A stretch of 64,000 nt of DNA from Alphaproteobacteria bacterium (GCA_017992885.1 JAGONT010000004.1:44532-108531); one strand, 5' to 3'. Counted from the stretch's first letter, positions 17,568 through 26,463 are shown. Program-made: numbers and translations. The notes: a model not told the origin generated them from the sequence alone.

Positions 17568-18416
17568 ATGAGCAAAATGTTTAAAAGAACACCTCTTCTC
17601 ATTGGAAGCGGTATTATTCTTTTACTGACCTTTCTGCTTTATGTATCATTCGATGCTTTTTATGGAGGGAATAATTTCCGTACTCTCCAAGATAAAATTT
17701 CTTCTACAGAAAGCGTAGATTTAACAGGCCTGCGGGAAATTCAAGCTTCTGGAGGAAATGCTCCTCGTTTTGCAGACGTTCAACAAAGACTCAGCCCTAT
17801 TAAAATGCAAAAAATTATCGTCGATGTGAAATGCGAACCTCATGGATATGTGTATGAGATTCCTACAACTTTTTTGGGTTATGGCCAACCTAAGCCAGGA
17901 TATCGACATTATGTTCGTCGACTTTTTTGGACAGGCACAATTCATGAGAGACCAGAACTCGTTATTTCAGAATCAATTGAAGCAAAAAAATACGGGTTTG
18001 CTTATAAAGCAGTAAATATAGGAAGCAAATTTTCCGCTACTGATAATAGCATTGATGATATTGTTAACTTTTTTGATACCTTGCCAAAAGACGTTTGGCT
18101 CCATATCCATTGTACAAATGGTAAAGGAAGAACATCAACCCTTCTTGTGATGCTAGATATGATGAAAAACGCTCCTCGTGTTAAATTAGCTGATATTATA
18201 AAACGCCATCACCTTCTTGGATCCGTTGATTTGTTAAATACAACTATATGGAAAAAGGGCACTTATTTACCTGAGCAACTCGTCGCTCGCAAAAAATTTA
18301 TAATAAATTTTTATGACTTTATTTGCCAACGAAAAGCCGGAGGAATCCAACGCTGGTCAGATTGGCATCTTCAAAAAGCGAATAAGATAGAACTCGATGA
18401 AATACCTTTTAACTAA
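17568..18416 (+). CDS. Membrane-anchored PTP-like (cysteine phytase-type) phosphatase, first of a pair
   Basis: The protein has one N-terminal membrane segment (about 8-27) and a protein-tyrosine-phosphatase-like domain of the bacterial phytase (PTPLP) type. The P-loop is 'HCTNGKGRTST' with Cys182 and Arg188 (CX5R). The preceding 'IDDIVNFFDTLPKDVWLHIHC' (in two parts IDDIVNFFD and TLPKDVWLHIHC) matches that family, as does 'EPHGYVYEIP' near residue 88. The loop that normally supplies the general acid (DHxxP) reads 'NIGSKFSATD' around residue 153, with Ser where Asp is expected. The longest ORF opens at 17457, but AGAGGAA before the ATG at 17568 and the basic-hydrophobic start argue for 17568 (282 residues). 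It overlaps the next gene by 20 bases. Substrate unknown. Confidence 0.7.
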   Translation: MSKMFKRTPLLIGSGIILLLTFLLYVSFDAFYGGNNFRTLQDKISSTESVDLTGLREIQASGGNAPRFADVQQRLSPIKMQKIIVDVKCEPHGYVYEIPTTFLGYGQPKPGYRHYVRRLFWTGTIHERPELVISESIEAKKYGFAYKAVNIGSKFSATDNSIDDIVNFFDTLPKDVWLHIHCTNGKGRTSTLLVMLDMMKNAPRVKLADIIKRHHLLGSVDLLNTTIWKKGTYLPEQLVARKKFIINFYDFICQRKAGGIQRWSDWHLQKANKIELDEIPFN

Positions 18417-19221
18417 AAAAAGAGTTTTCATTGGGGTAAGCCTCATTAGTCTTATTATCTTAATTCTCTATGTATTTTTAGATATTTTTTATTGGAGTCA
18501 CTTTCGCTCCATGCAAGATACTCTTTGGACCCTGCAGAGCATTGATGTAAGAGGACTCCGAGAGCTTAAGGCTTCAGGAGGAACATCCGTTCGTTTCTCA
18601 GATCTTCAAAAACGGTTAAGCCATATCCAAGGGCCTAAAATTATTGTTGATGGAATGGCAGAATATCATGGATATATTCACGGCATTCCAACCAACTTTT
18701 TTGCCTACCAACGTAAAGGATCTCCTGAATTAAAGCATCTCATTCGACGGTGGTTTTTTACAGGCACCACGGCTATCCAGCCTGAATTAGTGATCTCTGA
18801 ATCCGTAGAAGCCAAAAAGTATGGTTTTGACTATAAAAAAGTTAACATTGGCAGTCAGTTTATTGAAACTGAAGAAAATATTGACGAGATCGTCTCTTTT
18901 TTCGATACCCTTCCAGAAAATGTCTGGCTTCATTTCCACTGTGCTCATGGACAAGGACGTACCTCTATTTTACTTGTTATGTTAGACACGTTTAAAAATG
19001 CCCCTCTTGTTTCAATCAATGACATTGTTAAACGTCAAACGCTTTTAGGTTCAGAGGACTTATTTAACACTGACGTTTGGAAAGATGGAACCTATGACAA
19101 ACAAATGCTTGAAGCTCGAAAAAGATTTATTGAAGAATTCTACCAATTTGTTTGTCAACGAAAGGCTGGAGGAATACAACGCTGGTCAGATTGGCGCCAG
19201 TCAAAAAGACCCCATGCATGA
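18397..19221 (+). CDS. Membrane-anchored PTP-like phosphatase, second of a pair
   Basis: A paralogue of the preceding gene, similar across its length and with the P-loop at the same position: 'HCAHGQGRTSI', Cys182 and Arg188. It has an N-terminal membrane segment (about 10-28), the family block 'EYHGYIHGIP', and a C-terminal 'QRKAGGIQRWSDW' shared exactly with its partner. The presumed general-acid loop reads 'NIGSQFIETE', again lacking the Asp-His pair. The 20-base overlap with the upstream gene points to translational coupling and co-expression. The catalytic domain should face the periplasm or outside. Possible roles are phosphate scavenging from inositol phosphates or action on host phosphates; neither is shown. 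Confidence 0.7.
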   Translation: MKYLLTKKRVFIGVSLISLIILILYVFLDIFYWSHFRSMQDTLWTLQSIDVRGLRELKASGGTSVRFSDLQKRLSHIQGPKIIVDGMAEYHGYIHGIPTNFFAYQRKGSPELKHLIRRWFFTGTTAIQPELVISESVEAKKYGFDYKKVNIGSQFIETEENIDEIVSFFDTLPENVWLHFHCAHGQGRTSILLVMLDTFKNAPLVSINDIVKRQTLLGSEDLFNTDVWKDGTYDKQMLEARKRFIEEFYQFVCQRKAGGIQRWSDWRQSKRPHA

Positions 19222-19266
19222 AGGCAGCACGAACTCATCTATCATTTCGAATTCTCTTCTCTAAAA

Positions 19267-22200
19267 TCAAAGTGTCGCTTTAAATTGGGCCAGAAGGGCT
19301 TGCTCATTTGCTTTGACTGCATGCAAATGCCTTTCTTTCACATGTCCATAACCCCGAATGTGCTCAGGAAGGGAGGCCAGAGAAAGGGCAATCTCATAAT
19401 TATCAGGCGTAAGATGGTCTAAAAGGTAAAGAATCAGGTCCTCGTAATCCTTGATCAAGGCACGCTCTTTTTTCCGATCTTGCGAATAGCCAAAAATATC
19501 AAAGATGGTTCCTCGCAATCCCTTCAGTTTAGCCAAAAAGCGAAAGGCATACATCATCCAAGACCCATACTTCTTTTTCTTTAATTCGCCCGAAAAGGGA
19601 TCTCGTTTGGCAAAAAGGGGAGGAGCTAGGTAAAAATTCAGTTTAAGTGGTCCCTCAAATTGAGAACGAAGTTCTTTCATGAACGTCCCATCCGTATAAA
19701 GTCGTGCGACTTCATACTCATCCTTTATCGCCAGCAACTTTGCATAGTATTGTGCCACACTGAGGGAAAGGTCTTTTCGTTTTAGCTTTTGATCGACAAC
19801 TCGTACTGAGCTGACGAAGGATGCATAGCGTTCTGCATAAGCTTTGTTTTGATAAGACTCTAAAAACGATTTACGATGAACCAGAATATCCTCAAAGGTT
19901 GTCGGAATTTGTATGCGTTTTTCTTCATCCCCTATGGCTGCGGCTTGCTCAACAGCTCGCAAATCAAGGGCTGCCAGGCGTCCCCAACGAAAGGCCTGAA
20001 GATTAAACAAGACGGCAATGTCATTCATTTCAATTGCTTTTTCAATAGCTTGGTGAGAAACGGGAAGCAGGCCTTTTTGATAAGCGTATCCCACCATAAA
20101 AAGATTAGAGGCGATAGAATCACCAAGAAGTCCTGTCGCCAACTGAACGGCATCAATAAAATCCACCTGACTGTTTCCAGCGGTTTCAAGAATGTTCTTT
20201 TGTAAAGTTTCATGATGGAAATGATAATCCGGATTGTGAATAAACCCACTCGTGATGGATTGGTCTGCATTGATCAGAACGAATGTCTTTCCTTTTTTTA
20301 TTTTATTGAGAGTATCAGGCATCCCCGCAACAACAAGGTCACACCCAAAGATCAAATCCGCTTCCCCATTATACACGCGGGTTGCATGAATATCTTCTGG
20401 CTTTTGCGCGATACGAATATGAGAAACAACAGCCCCCCCCTTTTGCGCTAAACCCGTCATATCAACGGTAGAGCATCCCTTTTTTTCCAGGTGAGCCGCC
20501 ATGCCGAGAATCGTTCCCACTGTCACCACACCCGTTCCACCAACACCTGTCAAAAAGATACAATAGGGCTTATCAAGGCTTGGAAGTTTTGGATCAGGAA
20601 ACGAATCTCTCACCTTTTCTGGTTTAACAGAAGGAGAAGCCTTTTTCAGTTTTCCGCCCTGAACATTGACAAAACTGGGACAAAATCCATTCACACAGGA
20701 ATAATCTTTGTTGCAACTGGATTGATCAATTTTCCGCTTTCGCCCCATTGCCGTTTCAAGAGGCTGTACGGAAAGACAATTCGATTTCACACTACAATCC
20801 CCACACCCCTCACAAACGCGCTCATTAATAAAGATGCGTTGATCTGGATTGGGCAGAAGGCCTCGTTTCCGCTTTCGCCTTTTTTCGGCCGCACAGCCTT
20901 GATCATAAACTAATACGGAAATCCCAGGCCATTTTTTGATATCTTCTTGCACTTGATCCAGTTGATCTCGATGCCCAACTTCAACACCCGGGGCAAACCC
21001 AAAATTCACCGGATATTTATAGGGATCTTCACTCAACACAACAATTTTGCGAACACCTTCCGCATAGATTTGTTGGGTGAGCATCGCTACATCAAGGGGT
21101 CCGTCAACGGGTTGACCTCCTGTCATAGCAACACCATCGTTGTAAAGAATTTTATAAGTCATATTGACCTTAGCCGCAATTGCAGCGCGAATGGCCAGAA
21201 TCCCCGAGTGATAATAGGTTCCATCTCCCAGGTTAGCAAAGATATGAGCTTCGTCTGTAAAAGGAGCCTGTCCAATCCACGGAACTCCTTCCCCTCCCAT
21301 TTGGGTAAAAGTAGCCGTATCTTCAGCGATCCAGGTTGCCATATAATGGCAGCCAATTCCTGCAACAGCACGACTGCCTTTGGGTAAATGGGTTGTAGAG
21401 GTATTGTGAGGACACCCCGAACAATAATACGGAAGGCGGACGAGTTCTGGCTGGGTCTTCAGCATCTCTCGAAAGAGCCGATCGAGCCTTTCCATCCCCT
21501 CTTTAACAACAGATGAATCCGTAAAACGAAGGAGTCTTTGGCCAATCACATGGGCGATTTCAGAAACATTTTGCTCAAAAATTTCTGGCAACAAGGGTTT
21601 TCCGTTTTCATCTTTTTTACCTATGACACGGGGTCGTTTTCCTTCAGGTAACCCATAAAGAATGTCCTTCATTTGACTTTCAATCAGGGGCCGTTTTTCT
21701 TCAATAACCAGAATTTCTTCTAAGCCTTGGGCAAACTCTTGAAGCCGCATCGGTTCAAGAGGCCAACTCATCCCCACTTTATAAAGGGTAATACCAAGAT
21801 CTGCCGCTTGCTTTTCCCCTAAGCCTAAATCTTCAAGAGCTTGGCGAACGTCATGAAAAGTCTTTCCACAAGTTACCAAACCAAGCCTTGGGTTTTTCCC
21901 AAGAAGCATTGCTTTATCCAGGTGATTAGCTCTAACAAAAGCTTTTGCAGCATCCAATTTATAAAGACGCAACCTGCGTTCTTGTTCAAGAGGCGTATCG
22001 GGCCAGCGGATATGCACGCCACCTTCAGGCAGATGAAAATCTTCTGGAAAAAAAAGAGGAGATCGTTCGGGAGAAACCGTCACGGAAGCAGCAGTGTCCA
22101 CCGTATCAGCAATCACTTTAAAGGCCACCCAACATCCCGAGTATCGTGAAAGTGCCCATCCATAAAGACCCATGTCAAGTATATCTTGCACATTTGAGGG

Positions 22201-22716
22201 CACTAAGACCGGAATTGAAGCATCCATAAAGGCGTATTCACTTTGATGAGGCAGAGTTGAGGATTTACAAGCATGATCATCGCCGGCAAGGGCTAATACC
22301 CCTCCATACGCTGATGTTCCAGCCGCATTAGCATGTTTAAAGGCATCCCCACATCGATCAACCCCTGGCCCTTTCCCATACCACATGGAAAAAATGCCTT
22401 GAACACGGGCACCCTTAAACAGAGGAAGTTGTTGGCTTCCCCAAACGGCCGTCGCCCCTAACTCTTCATTAATACCAGGTGTAAATGTGATTTGATTTTC
22501 TTCTAAGGATTTTTGAATTTTCCAAAGGGTTTGATCAAATGCCCCTAAAGGAGATCCACGATATCCTGATATAAAACCAGCAGTATTGAGTCCATGAGCC
22601 AAATCTCTTCGCCGTTGCATCAAGGGAAGCCGGGCCAGCGCTTGAGCTCCCGTCAAATAAATTTGGCCGTCCTCAACTAAATATTTATCATCCAAATCGA
22701 CGTGCCGAAGGATCAT
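19267..22716 (-). CDS. Indolepyruvate:ferredoxin oxidoreductase, fused alpha/beta
   Basis: A thiamine-diphosphate and iron-sulfur enzyme that oxidatively decarboxylates aryl-2-oxoacids to acyl-CoA with ferredoxin as electron acceptor. At 1149 residues it is the fused form common in Alphaproteobacteria. The order is an N-terminal pyrimidine-binding domain, the TPP-binding region with 'GDGTYYHSG', a cysteine cluster 'CEGCGDCSVKSNC' and further cysteines ('SSCNKDYSCVNGFCPSF') for a 4Fe-4S centre, and a C-terminal gamma/beta-type domain starting 'FLTGVGGTGVVTVGTIL'. No ferredoxin gene is adjacent. It converges with the phosphatase pair and diverges from ssrA. Confidence 0.92.
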   Translation of the reverse strand: MILRHVDLDDKYLVEDGQIYLTGAQALARLPLMQRRRDLAHGLNTAGFISGYRGSPLGAFDQTLWKIQKSLEENQITFTPGINEELGATAVWGSQQLPLFKGARVQGIFSMWYGKGPGVDRCGDAFKHANAAGTSAYGGVLALAGDDHACKSSTLPHQSEYAFMDASIPVLVPSNVQDILDMGLYGWALSRYSGCWVAFKVIADTVDTAASVTVSPERSPLFFPEDFHLPEGGVHIRWPDTPLEQERRLRLYKLDAAKAFVRANHLDKAMLLGKNPRLGLVTCGKTFHDVRQALEDLGLGEKQAADLGITLYKVGMSWPLEPMRLQEFAQGLEEILVIEEKRPLIESQMKDILYGLPEGKRPRVIGKKDENGKPLLPEIFEQNVSEIAHVIGQRLLRFTDSSVVKEGMERLDRLFREMLKTQPELVRLPYYCSGCPHNTSTTHLPKGSRAVAGIGCHYMATWIAEDTATFTQMGGEGVPWIGQAPFTDEAHIFANLGDGTYYHSGILAIRAAIAAKVNMTYKILYNDGVAMTGGQPVDGPLDVAMLTQQIYAEGVRKIVVLSEDPYKYPVNFGFAPGVEVGHRDQLDQVQEDIKKWPGISVLVYDQGCAAEKRRKRKRGLLPNPDQRIFINERVCEGCGDCSVKSNCLSVQPLETAMGRKRKIDQSSCNKDYSCVNGFCPSFVNVQGGKLKKASPSVKPEKVRDSFPDPKLPSLDKPYCIFLTGVGGTGVVTVGTILGMAAHLEKKGCSTVDMTGLAQKGGAVVSHIRIAQKPEDIHATRVYNGEADLIFGCDLVVAGMPDTLNKIKKGKTFVLINADQSITSGFIHNPDYHFHHETLQKNILETAGNSQVDFIDAVQLATGLLGDSIASNLFMVGYAYQKGLLPVSHQAIEKAIEMNDIAVLFNLQAFRWGRLAALDLRAVEQAAAIGDEEKRIQIPTTFEDILVHRKSFLESYQNKAYAERYASFVSSVRVVDQKLKRKDLSLSVAQYYAKLLAIKDEYEVARLYTDGTFMKELRSQFEGPLKLNFYLAPPLFAKRDPFSGELKKKKYGSWMMYAFRFLAKLKGLRGTIFDIFGYSQDRKKERALIKDYEDLILYLLDHLTPDNYEIALSLASLPEHIRGYGHVKERHLHAVKANEQALLAQFKATL

Positions 22717-22861
22717 GGAGCTCCCTTTCTGATTTTTTTTTCGGATCTTATCGTCCTTTTGTCGTAAGGCAAAATTCTAAAAATTTAGTTAAGAATTCAT
22801 CCTCTTTTAGATTTCCTTTTAGAGTTTAAAATGTAATTGATAAAAAGAAATTGAAAACCCC

Positions 22862-22890
22862 TTTAAATTTCTAGAAAAAAGACTTATACT
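22862..22890 (+). promoter_or_regulatory. Likely ssrA promoter
   Basis: A -35-like TTTAAA (22862-22867) and a -10-like TATACT (22885-22890) are separated by 17 bases. Transcription would begin near 22897, just upstream of the acceptor piece of the two-piece tmRNA. Called from consensus and position only. Confidence 0.4.
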
Positions 22891-22896
22891 TAAGAT

Positions 22897-23222
22897 GTCA
22901 GGGTAACTTGACTATAGTGATAAACGTCCTACGGAATAGGCGTTACGGACTCGGGGGCGGAACCCGGCACCTCCACCATTAAGGTATTGATTATGGGGGT
23001 GAATTAGGATCGACGTGCGTAGTAAAGGTTAGATTTTCACTCGGCATGGTACCACCGTTATCGGACTAAACACATAAATGCAAAAGATTTTAATGCATTT
23101 GGTCGTGGAGCGGCAAACTTTAGTGCGCTCAACTCCAACGAGGTTAATGTCGCTGCAGCTGCAGCCGCTTAACCTTAAGGTGATCGCGGTTCGAGGGGCA
23201 CCGGGCAACAGAAGCCCCTCAT
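22897..23222 (+). ncRNA. ssrA: Transfer-messenger RNA, permuted two-piece form
   Basis: tmRNA rescues stalled ribosomes and tags the unfinished protein for ClpXP. The acceptor piece comes first and ends in CACCTCC plus A and CCA (22968-22978). A 16-base spacer follows, then the coding piece opens with GGGGGTG (22995-23001), which pairs with CACCTCC, and continues with the D-arm-like GGATCGACG. This order is the alphaproteobacterial circular permutation. The tag frame most likely resumes at GCA 23080 and stops at TAA 23170: it begins AKDFNAFGRG, contains ANFSALNSNEV and ends NVAAAAAA, 30 residues in all. The closing 'GCACCGGGCAACAGAAGCCCC' region (23198-23219) is the conserved pseudoknot. Exact mature ends are estimates. 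Confidence 0.92.
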
Positions 23223-23249
23223 TGATTGACAGAAAAAAGGAAGAGATCT

Positions 23250-23693
23250 GTGGACGGGTTTAATTACGAAGAAATGGTGCAAGAAAACTTGCGGAATGTC
23301 GTTCGCGAAGCTTTGCAATCAACTGCTATTAACGGCCTGCCAGGGCCTCATCACTTTTATATTGCCTTTAATACGAATTACCCTGGCGTTCAGCTCCCTG
23401 ATTATTTGAAAGAACGCCATCCTGAAGAAATGACCATTGTCATTCAACATCAGTATTGGGATTTTGAAGTGGATAACCATGGTTTTTACATAACCTTAAG
23501 CTTTAGTGATTCCCAAGAGCGCATTTATGTTCCCTTTCACGCTTTATTGAGTTTTATGGATCCCTATGCCAAGTTTGGTCTTCAATTTACTCCTCCTCCC
23601 TACACTGAGGAAGAAGAGGCTATCTTCGCTGGCGTCGCTCCTTCAGAGAATACGGACAACATCATCACTCTGGATAAATTTCGCAAGAAATAA
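23250..23693 (+). CDS. sspB: ClpXP adaptor SspB (alpha type)
   Basis: SspB binds the tmRNA tag and tethers substrates to ClpX. The 147-residue protein shows the alpha-SspB pattern: N-terminal 'NYEEMVQENLRNVVREAL', 'HFYIAFNTNYPGVQLPDYL', 'MTIVIQHQYWDFEV', 'ERIYVPFHALLSFMDPYAKFG' (in parts), then a flexible linker and a C-terminal 'NIITLDKFRKK' that resembles the ClpX-binding tail. A longer ORF opens with TTG at 23226, but GTG at 23250 follows GGAAGAG and matches the family start. The gene begins about 30 bases after the tmRNA, so tag and adaptor are encoded side by side. Confidence 0.9.
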   Translation: MDGFNYEEMVQENLRNVVREALQSTAINGLPGPHHFYIAFNTNYPGVQLPDYLKERHPEEMTIVIQHQYWDFEVDNHGFYITLSFSDSQERIYVPFHALLSFMDPYAKFGLQFTPPPYTEEEEAIFAGVAPSENTDNIITLDKFRKK

Positions 23694-23740
23694 GAATATC
23701 TTCATCAACCATGCAAATCCTATTGTGTTTTTTCTGATAA

Positions 23741-23975
23741 CATCCTCTTGACACGCGGAAATCCAAAGGAATTATTTGAATAAAATATCCATTCTATATA
23801 TTTCCGCCTTCGCGGGAATGACACCCGTCGCTAGGAAACATGATATCTTCAAATTCAATGAGTGTGTCTCCCCCTAAAGTAACTTCATAGCTTGTTGTCA
23901 GTGTCTACGTTCGTCCGAGCAAACCATTAACTCATTGAATTTACGCTCTAATTGTGCAGATATCATGCTTTGAGA
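23741..23975. repeat. Dispersed repeat and palindromic arms in the sspB-718aa gap
   Basis: The 353-base gap 23694-24046 carries no gene. From 23741 it contains a block (TCTTGACACGCGGAAATCCA ... CGGGAATGAC) ending in ATATCTTCAAATTCAATG (23843-23860). The same architecture recurs at 63262-63386. Inverted copies of CATGATATC and AAATTCAATGAGT occur at 23930-23967, so the region can also fold into a long interrupted hairpin. This is a typical non-coding repeat family; its origin is unknown. Confidence 0.5.
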
Positions 23976-24046
23976 GGCAAGTCTCTTCAGCACAGCTTTG
24001 CTTCTCACTCATCCTCGTCATGATAAGGGGCCTTTCCCTTCAAGAT

Positions 24047-26203
24047 TTATAAGCCTCCTTGCGTAAGATTATATATCTGTTCAATTGTGTTTTGATCAGC
24101 TTCACGAATGAATTTTTTTGCATTTTTGAAGTGAACATTTAACCAAGCTCTTTTTTGAGAGGGTGTCCTCACGCGAAGGGTTGTTATATTCTCAATAAAT
24201 TGAGCATACCTATCATGAAAAAATGTATAAAATGAAGTAAACTCTGAAGGCAACGTTAAAAGTGCAACACAAGCTTTAACATAAAGAGGACAATCGCTCA
24301 TCACATTAAAAACAATTGCAGCAGTCGGAATTGAGAAAAAAGTTGAATTAACAAACGACAGAGTGTTTGTCACCCACATGACAGGCCAAAAGGGCATTTT
24401 TGTAGAACCAACGTCACGCAGGCTTAAAAAAGTATCTTTTTGTACATACCATTCGGTCATTGCTCTTAAGACAACATCTATCGCAGCTGCTCCAAAACTA
24501 ACATATAATGCAGGATCTTCTACAACTCCCATATACATTAAAACCTTAGTGACTGCCCAACACGTAACAAAAAAGCGACCTGGAGTAGCCGCTCCATGGA
24601 TAAAGGTAGACAAGTTTTCAAGCAAAGTTCTTGCTCCCGTTTCTCCTCTCTTTTGATCAATATCTGTAATAAGCTTTGCCATCCCAGGAACTTGGAGACT
24701 TCCAATCTGCTCCACGATTGGCCGCAAAGACACGTCGGAATATGCGTGTTCCGCAAGCTCGTCTTGAATGTTCTGAAATGCTGAAGCTTGCGTAAGTTTA
24801 ATCATAAGTGCACTAAAAGCGGAGATATGCCTCTTCGGATCTTCATCTACAAGCAAGTTCTTTTTTTCCAGCTCTTCTTGAATGAGTGAATAAAGTTTTT
24901 CAACAAGAGCATCACTGGCTTCAGCACTCGCACACCTCTCCAATGTTTTAATACGTTCCCTTAAAATTTGTTTCTTTTCTTTAACCATAGGCAATGGTTC
25001 AGTGGCTCGTTGATGAGCAAAGACATTGCAAAAATTCATACTTTCTTTATATGTTTTTACTACATAAAAAACCACAAGAGGGCCTAAAAAAGCATTTCGA
25101 AACTCTGGAAAAGGTGTTTCTGCTTCCCACCATAGGAGTCCCATAGGCAAAGCACGAAAGAGGGCACTCGTACATGAAAAAATCATAGACAGGGTATTTG
25201 TAGGAATATTAATATACCTGCAACATCGTTGGTAACCTGTTTCTATTTCAAAGTCTGTCTTTTGAATGTGAGGCCCCTTATCACCTGTACTGGGGGTAAA
25301 ACCGTTTTTATCGAAAAAATTTTTTCCAATATCATTCATGAATTCGCCGATTTGCTGCATGCAAGGCAGAGTGGAAAACGCTATCACGGTATAAACAAGA
25401 CCTTCAGAAGCGAAACCGCCTACTGGAATAAAAGTGAGGAGATTCTCTCCCAAATACATGACAAGAGGACTAATCCCCCAAGGGGCTAATCCTCCTTCAA
25501 TGGCCCCTAGGGTGATTAACGCGATTCTTTTTTTGGACATTGGGTGATTAAAAAAATTCTTATCAAGTTCAGCTAAAAAATAAGCAGTGTCCGTCCATGC
25601 AGCAGGCGCTGCAATTACACCTTTTCCCTTATCATCGGAAACGGGTCTTGTGATCTTGGAAAGATCATAAACCACAAGAGCCGTTTCAAAACTAATATCC
25701 TCACGGTGAAGATGAGCGTTTTTTGGGTTAGCTAAAAGGTTTTCAAGCAGTCGGGTGATACCTATTCTCTGTGCCTGGTTAGGGTTTATGTTAAGAATAG
25801 GAATAGCTGAGGAAAAATTTAGGTCCTGTTGATGGCCTGAATGTCTCCTCTTCACCACAGAAGAAACAGGAGCACGAGGAAGCTCATCCTCCTCAGAGGA
25901 ATCCTCTAACAGACTGATCGCACCATATTGAGAATTATCTTCGGAGGATGGTGGGGGGAGAGATTGTGATTTTTCAGAAGCATTGCTGTTACTCTTGGTT
26001 ACAACGCCGTCGCTGCGGCGCTTGGCTACACTCCGTAAAGGATGGATAGCACTGTCATCGCTAAGAAGAGGGGTTTTAACGCTAAGATTCTCTTCGTCGG
26101 AACTGAAGAAGTCGTTCATTGCCTCACAAAAAGTGTAAGGCTGAATCAATATAATTGAAAATAGAAAAAAGAAATTCTTAATAGAAAACTGTGAAAAATT
26201 CAT
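24047..26203 (-). CDS. Large multi-span membrane protein of unknown function
   Basis: Not recognised. The 718-residue product starts with a hydrophobic signal-like segment (about 8-28, then 'EAMNDFFSSDEE'), followed by a Ser/Asp/Glu-rich low-complexity stretch (30-125). A core of about eight hydrophobic segments lies roughly between 230 and 680 (for example 'PWGISPLVMYLGENLLTFIP', 'LSMIFSCTSALFRALPMGLL', 'MWVTNTLSFVNSTFFSIPTA'). A hydrophilic stretch of about 390-510 has charged helical patterns. The C-terminus is soluble. It stands alone, flanked by repeats on both sides. The layout suggests an exported N-terminus with a membrane-embedded body. No domain supports a function. Confidence 0.6.
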   Translation of the reverse strand: MNFSQFSIKNFFFLFSIILIQPYTFCEAMNDFFSSDEENLSVKTPLLSDDSAIHPLRSVAKRRSDGVVTKSNSNASEKSQSLPPPSSEDNSQYGAISLLEDSSEEDELPRAPVSSVVKRRHSGHQQDLNFSSAIPILNINPNQAQRIGITRLLENLLANPKNAHLHREDISFETALVVYDLSKITRPVSDDKGKGVIAAPAAWTDTAYFLAELDKNFFNHPMSKKRIALITLGAIEGGLAPWGISPLVMYLGENLLTFIPVGGFASEGLVYTVIAFSTLPCMQQIGEFMNDIGKNFFDKNGFTPSTGDKGPHIQKTDFEIETGYQRCCRYINIPTNTLSMIFSCTSALFRALPMGLLWWEAETPFPEFRNAFLGPLVVFYVVKTYKESMNFCNVFAHQRATEPLPMVKEKKQILRERIKTLERCASAEASDALVEKLYSLIQEELEKKNLLVDEDPKRHISAFSALMIKLTQASAFQNIQDELAEHAYSDVSLRPIVEQIGSLQVPGMAKLITDIDQKRGETGARTLLENLSTFIHGAATPGRFFVTCWAVTKVLMYMGVVEDPALYVSFGAAAIDVVLRAMTEWYVQKDTFLSLRDVGSTKMPFWPVMWVTNTLSFVNSTFFSIPTAAIVFNVMSDCPLYVKACVALLTLPSEFTSFYTFFHDRYAQFIENITTLRVRTPSQKRAWLNVHFKNAKKFIREADQNTIEQIYNLTQGGL

Positions 26204-26248
26204 TATTCTAGCTCCTTTTTTTCTGATGAAAAGAATTTTTACTCTTAC

Positions 26249-26411
26249 GGCTCATCACCCGACATTTTTAGAGGTAAGAAAAACAGCCATTTTTCGTCAT
26301 TGCGCGGAGGGACGAAGTCCCGACAAAGCAATCCAGTTTTTGGCAGATTTCCTGGATTGCTTCGGAGCTCACGCTCCTCGCAATGACGTCCTCGGAAAAA
26401 ACGTCGGGTGT
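26249..26411. repeat. Nested palindromic repeat
   Basis: CGTCATTGCG (26295) pairs with CGCAATGACG (26380-26389); inside are a second pair of arms, AAGCAATCCAG and CTGGATTGCTT. Outside them, CACCCGACATTTTT (about 26251) pairs with AAAAAACGTCGGGTG (about 26397). This CATTGCGAGGAGC-type palindrome is widely dispersed in bacterial genomes. It occupies most of the 352-base gap upstream of the 718-residue gene; nothing else is seen there apart from the fragment at 26464. Confidence 0.6.
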
Positions 26412-26463
26412 TAAGCTCTTACGGTAAATAACCTTATTCTTATATCAGCCCTAAGCTATACAT

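Noticed and set aside
23078..23263. A 61-codon ORF
   Set aside because: It lies inside the tmRNA gene and runs out of frame with the tag.
26226..26414. A 62-codon ORF before the cytochrome pseudogene
   Set aside because: It translates the nested palindromic repeat and has no protein features.
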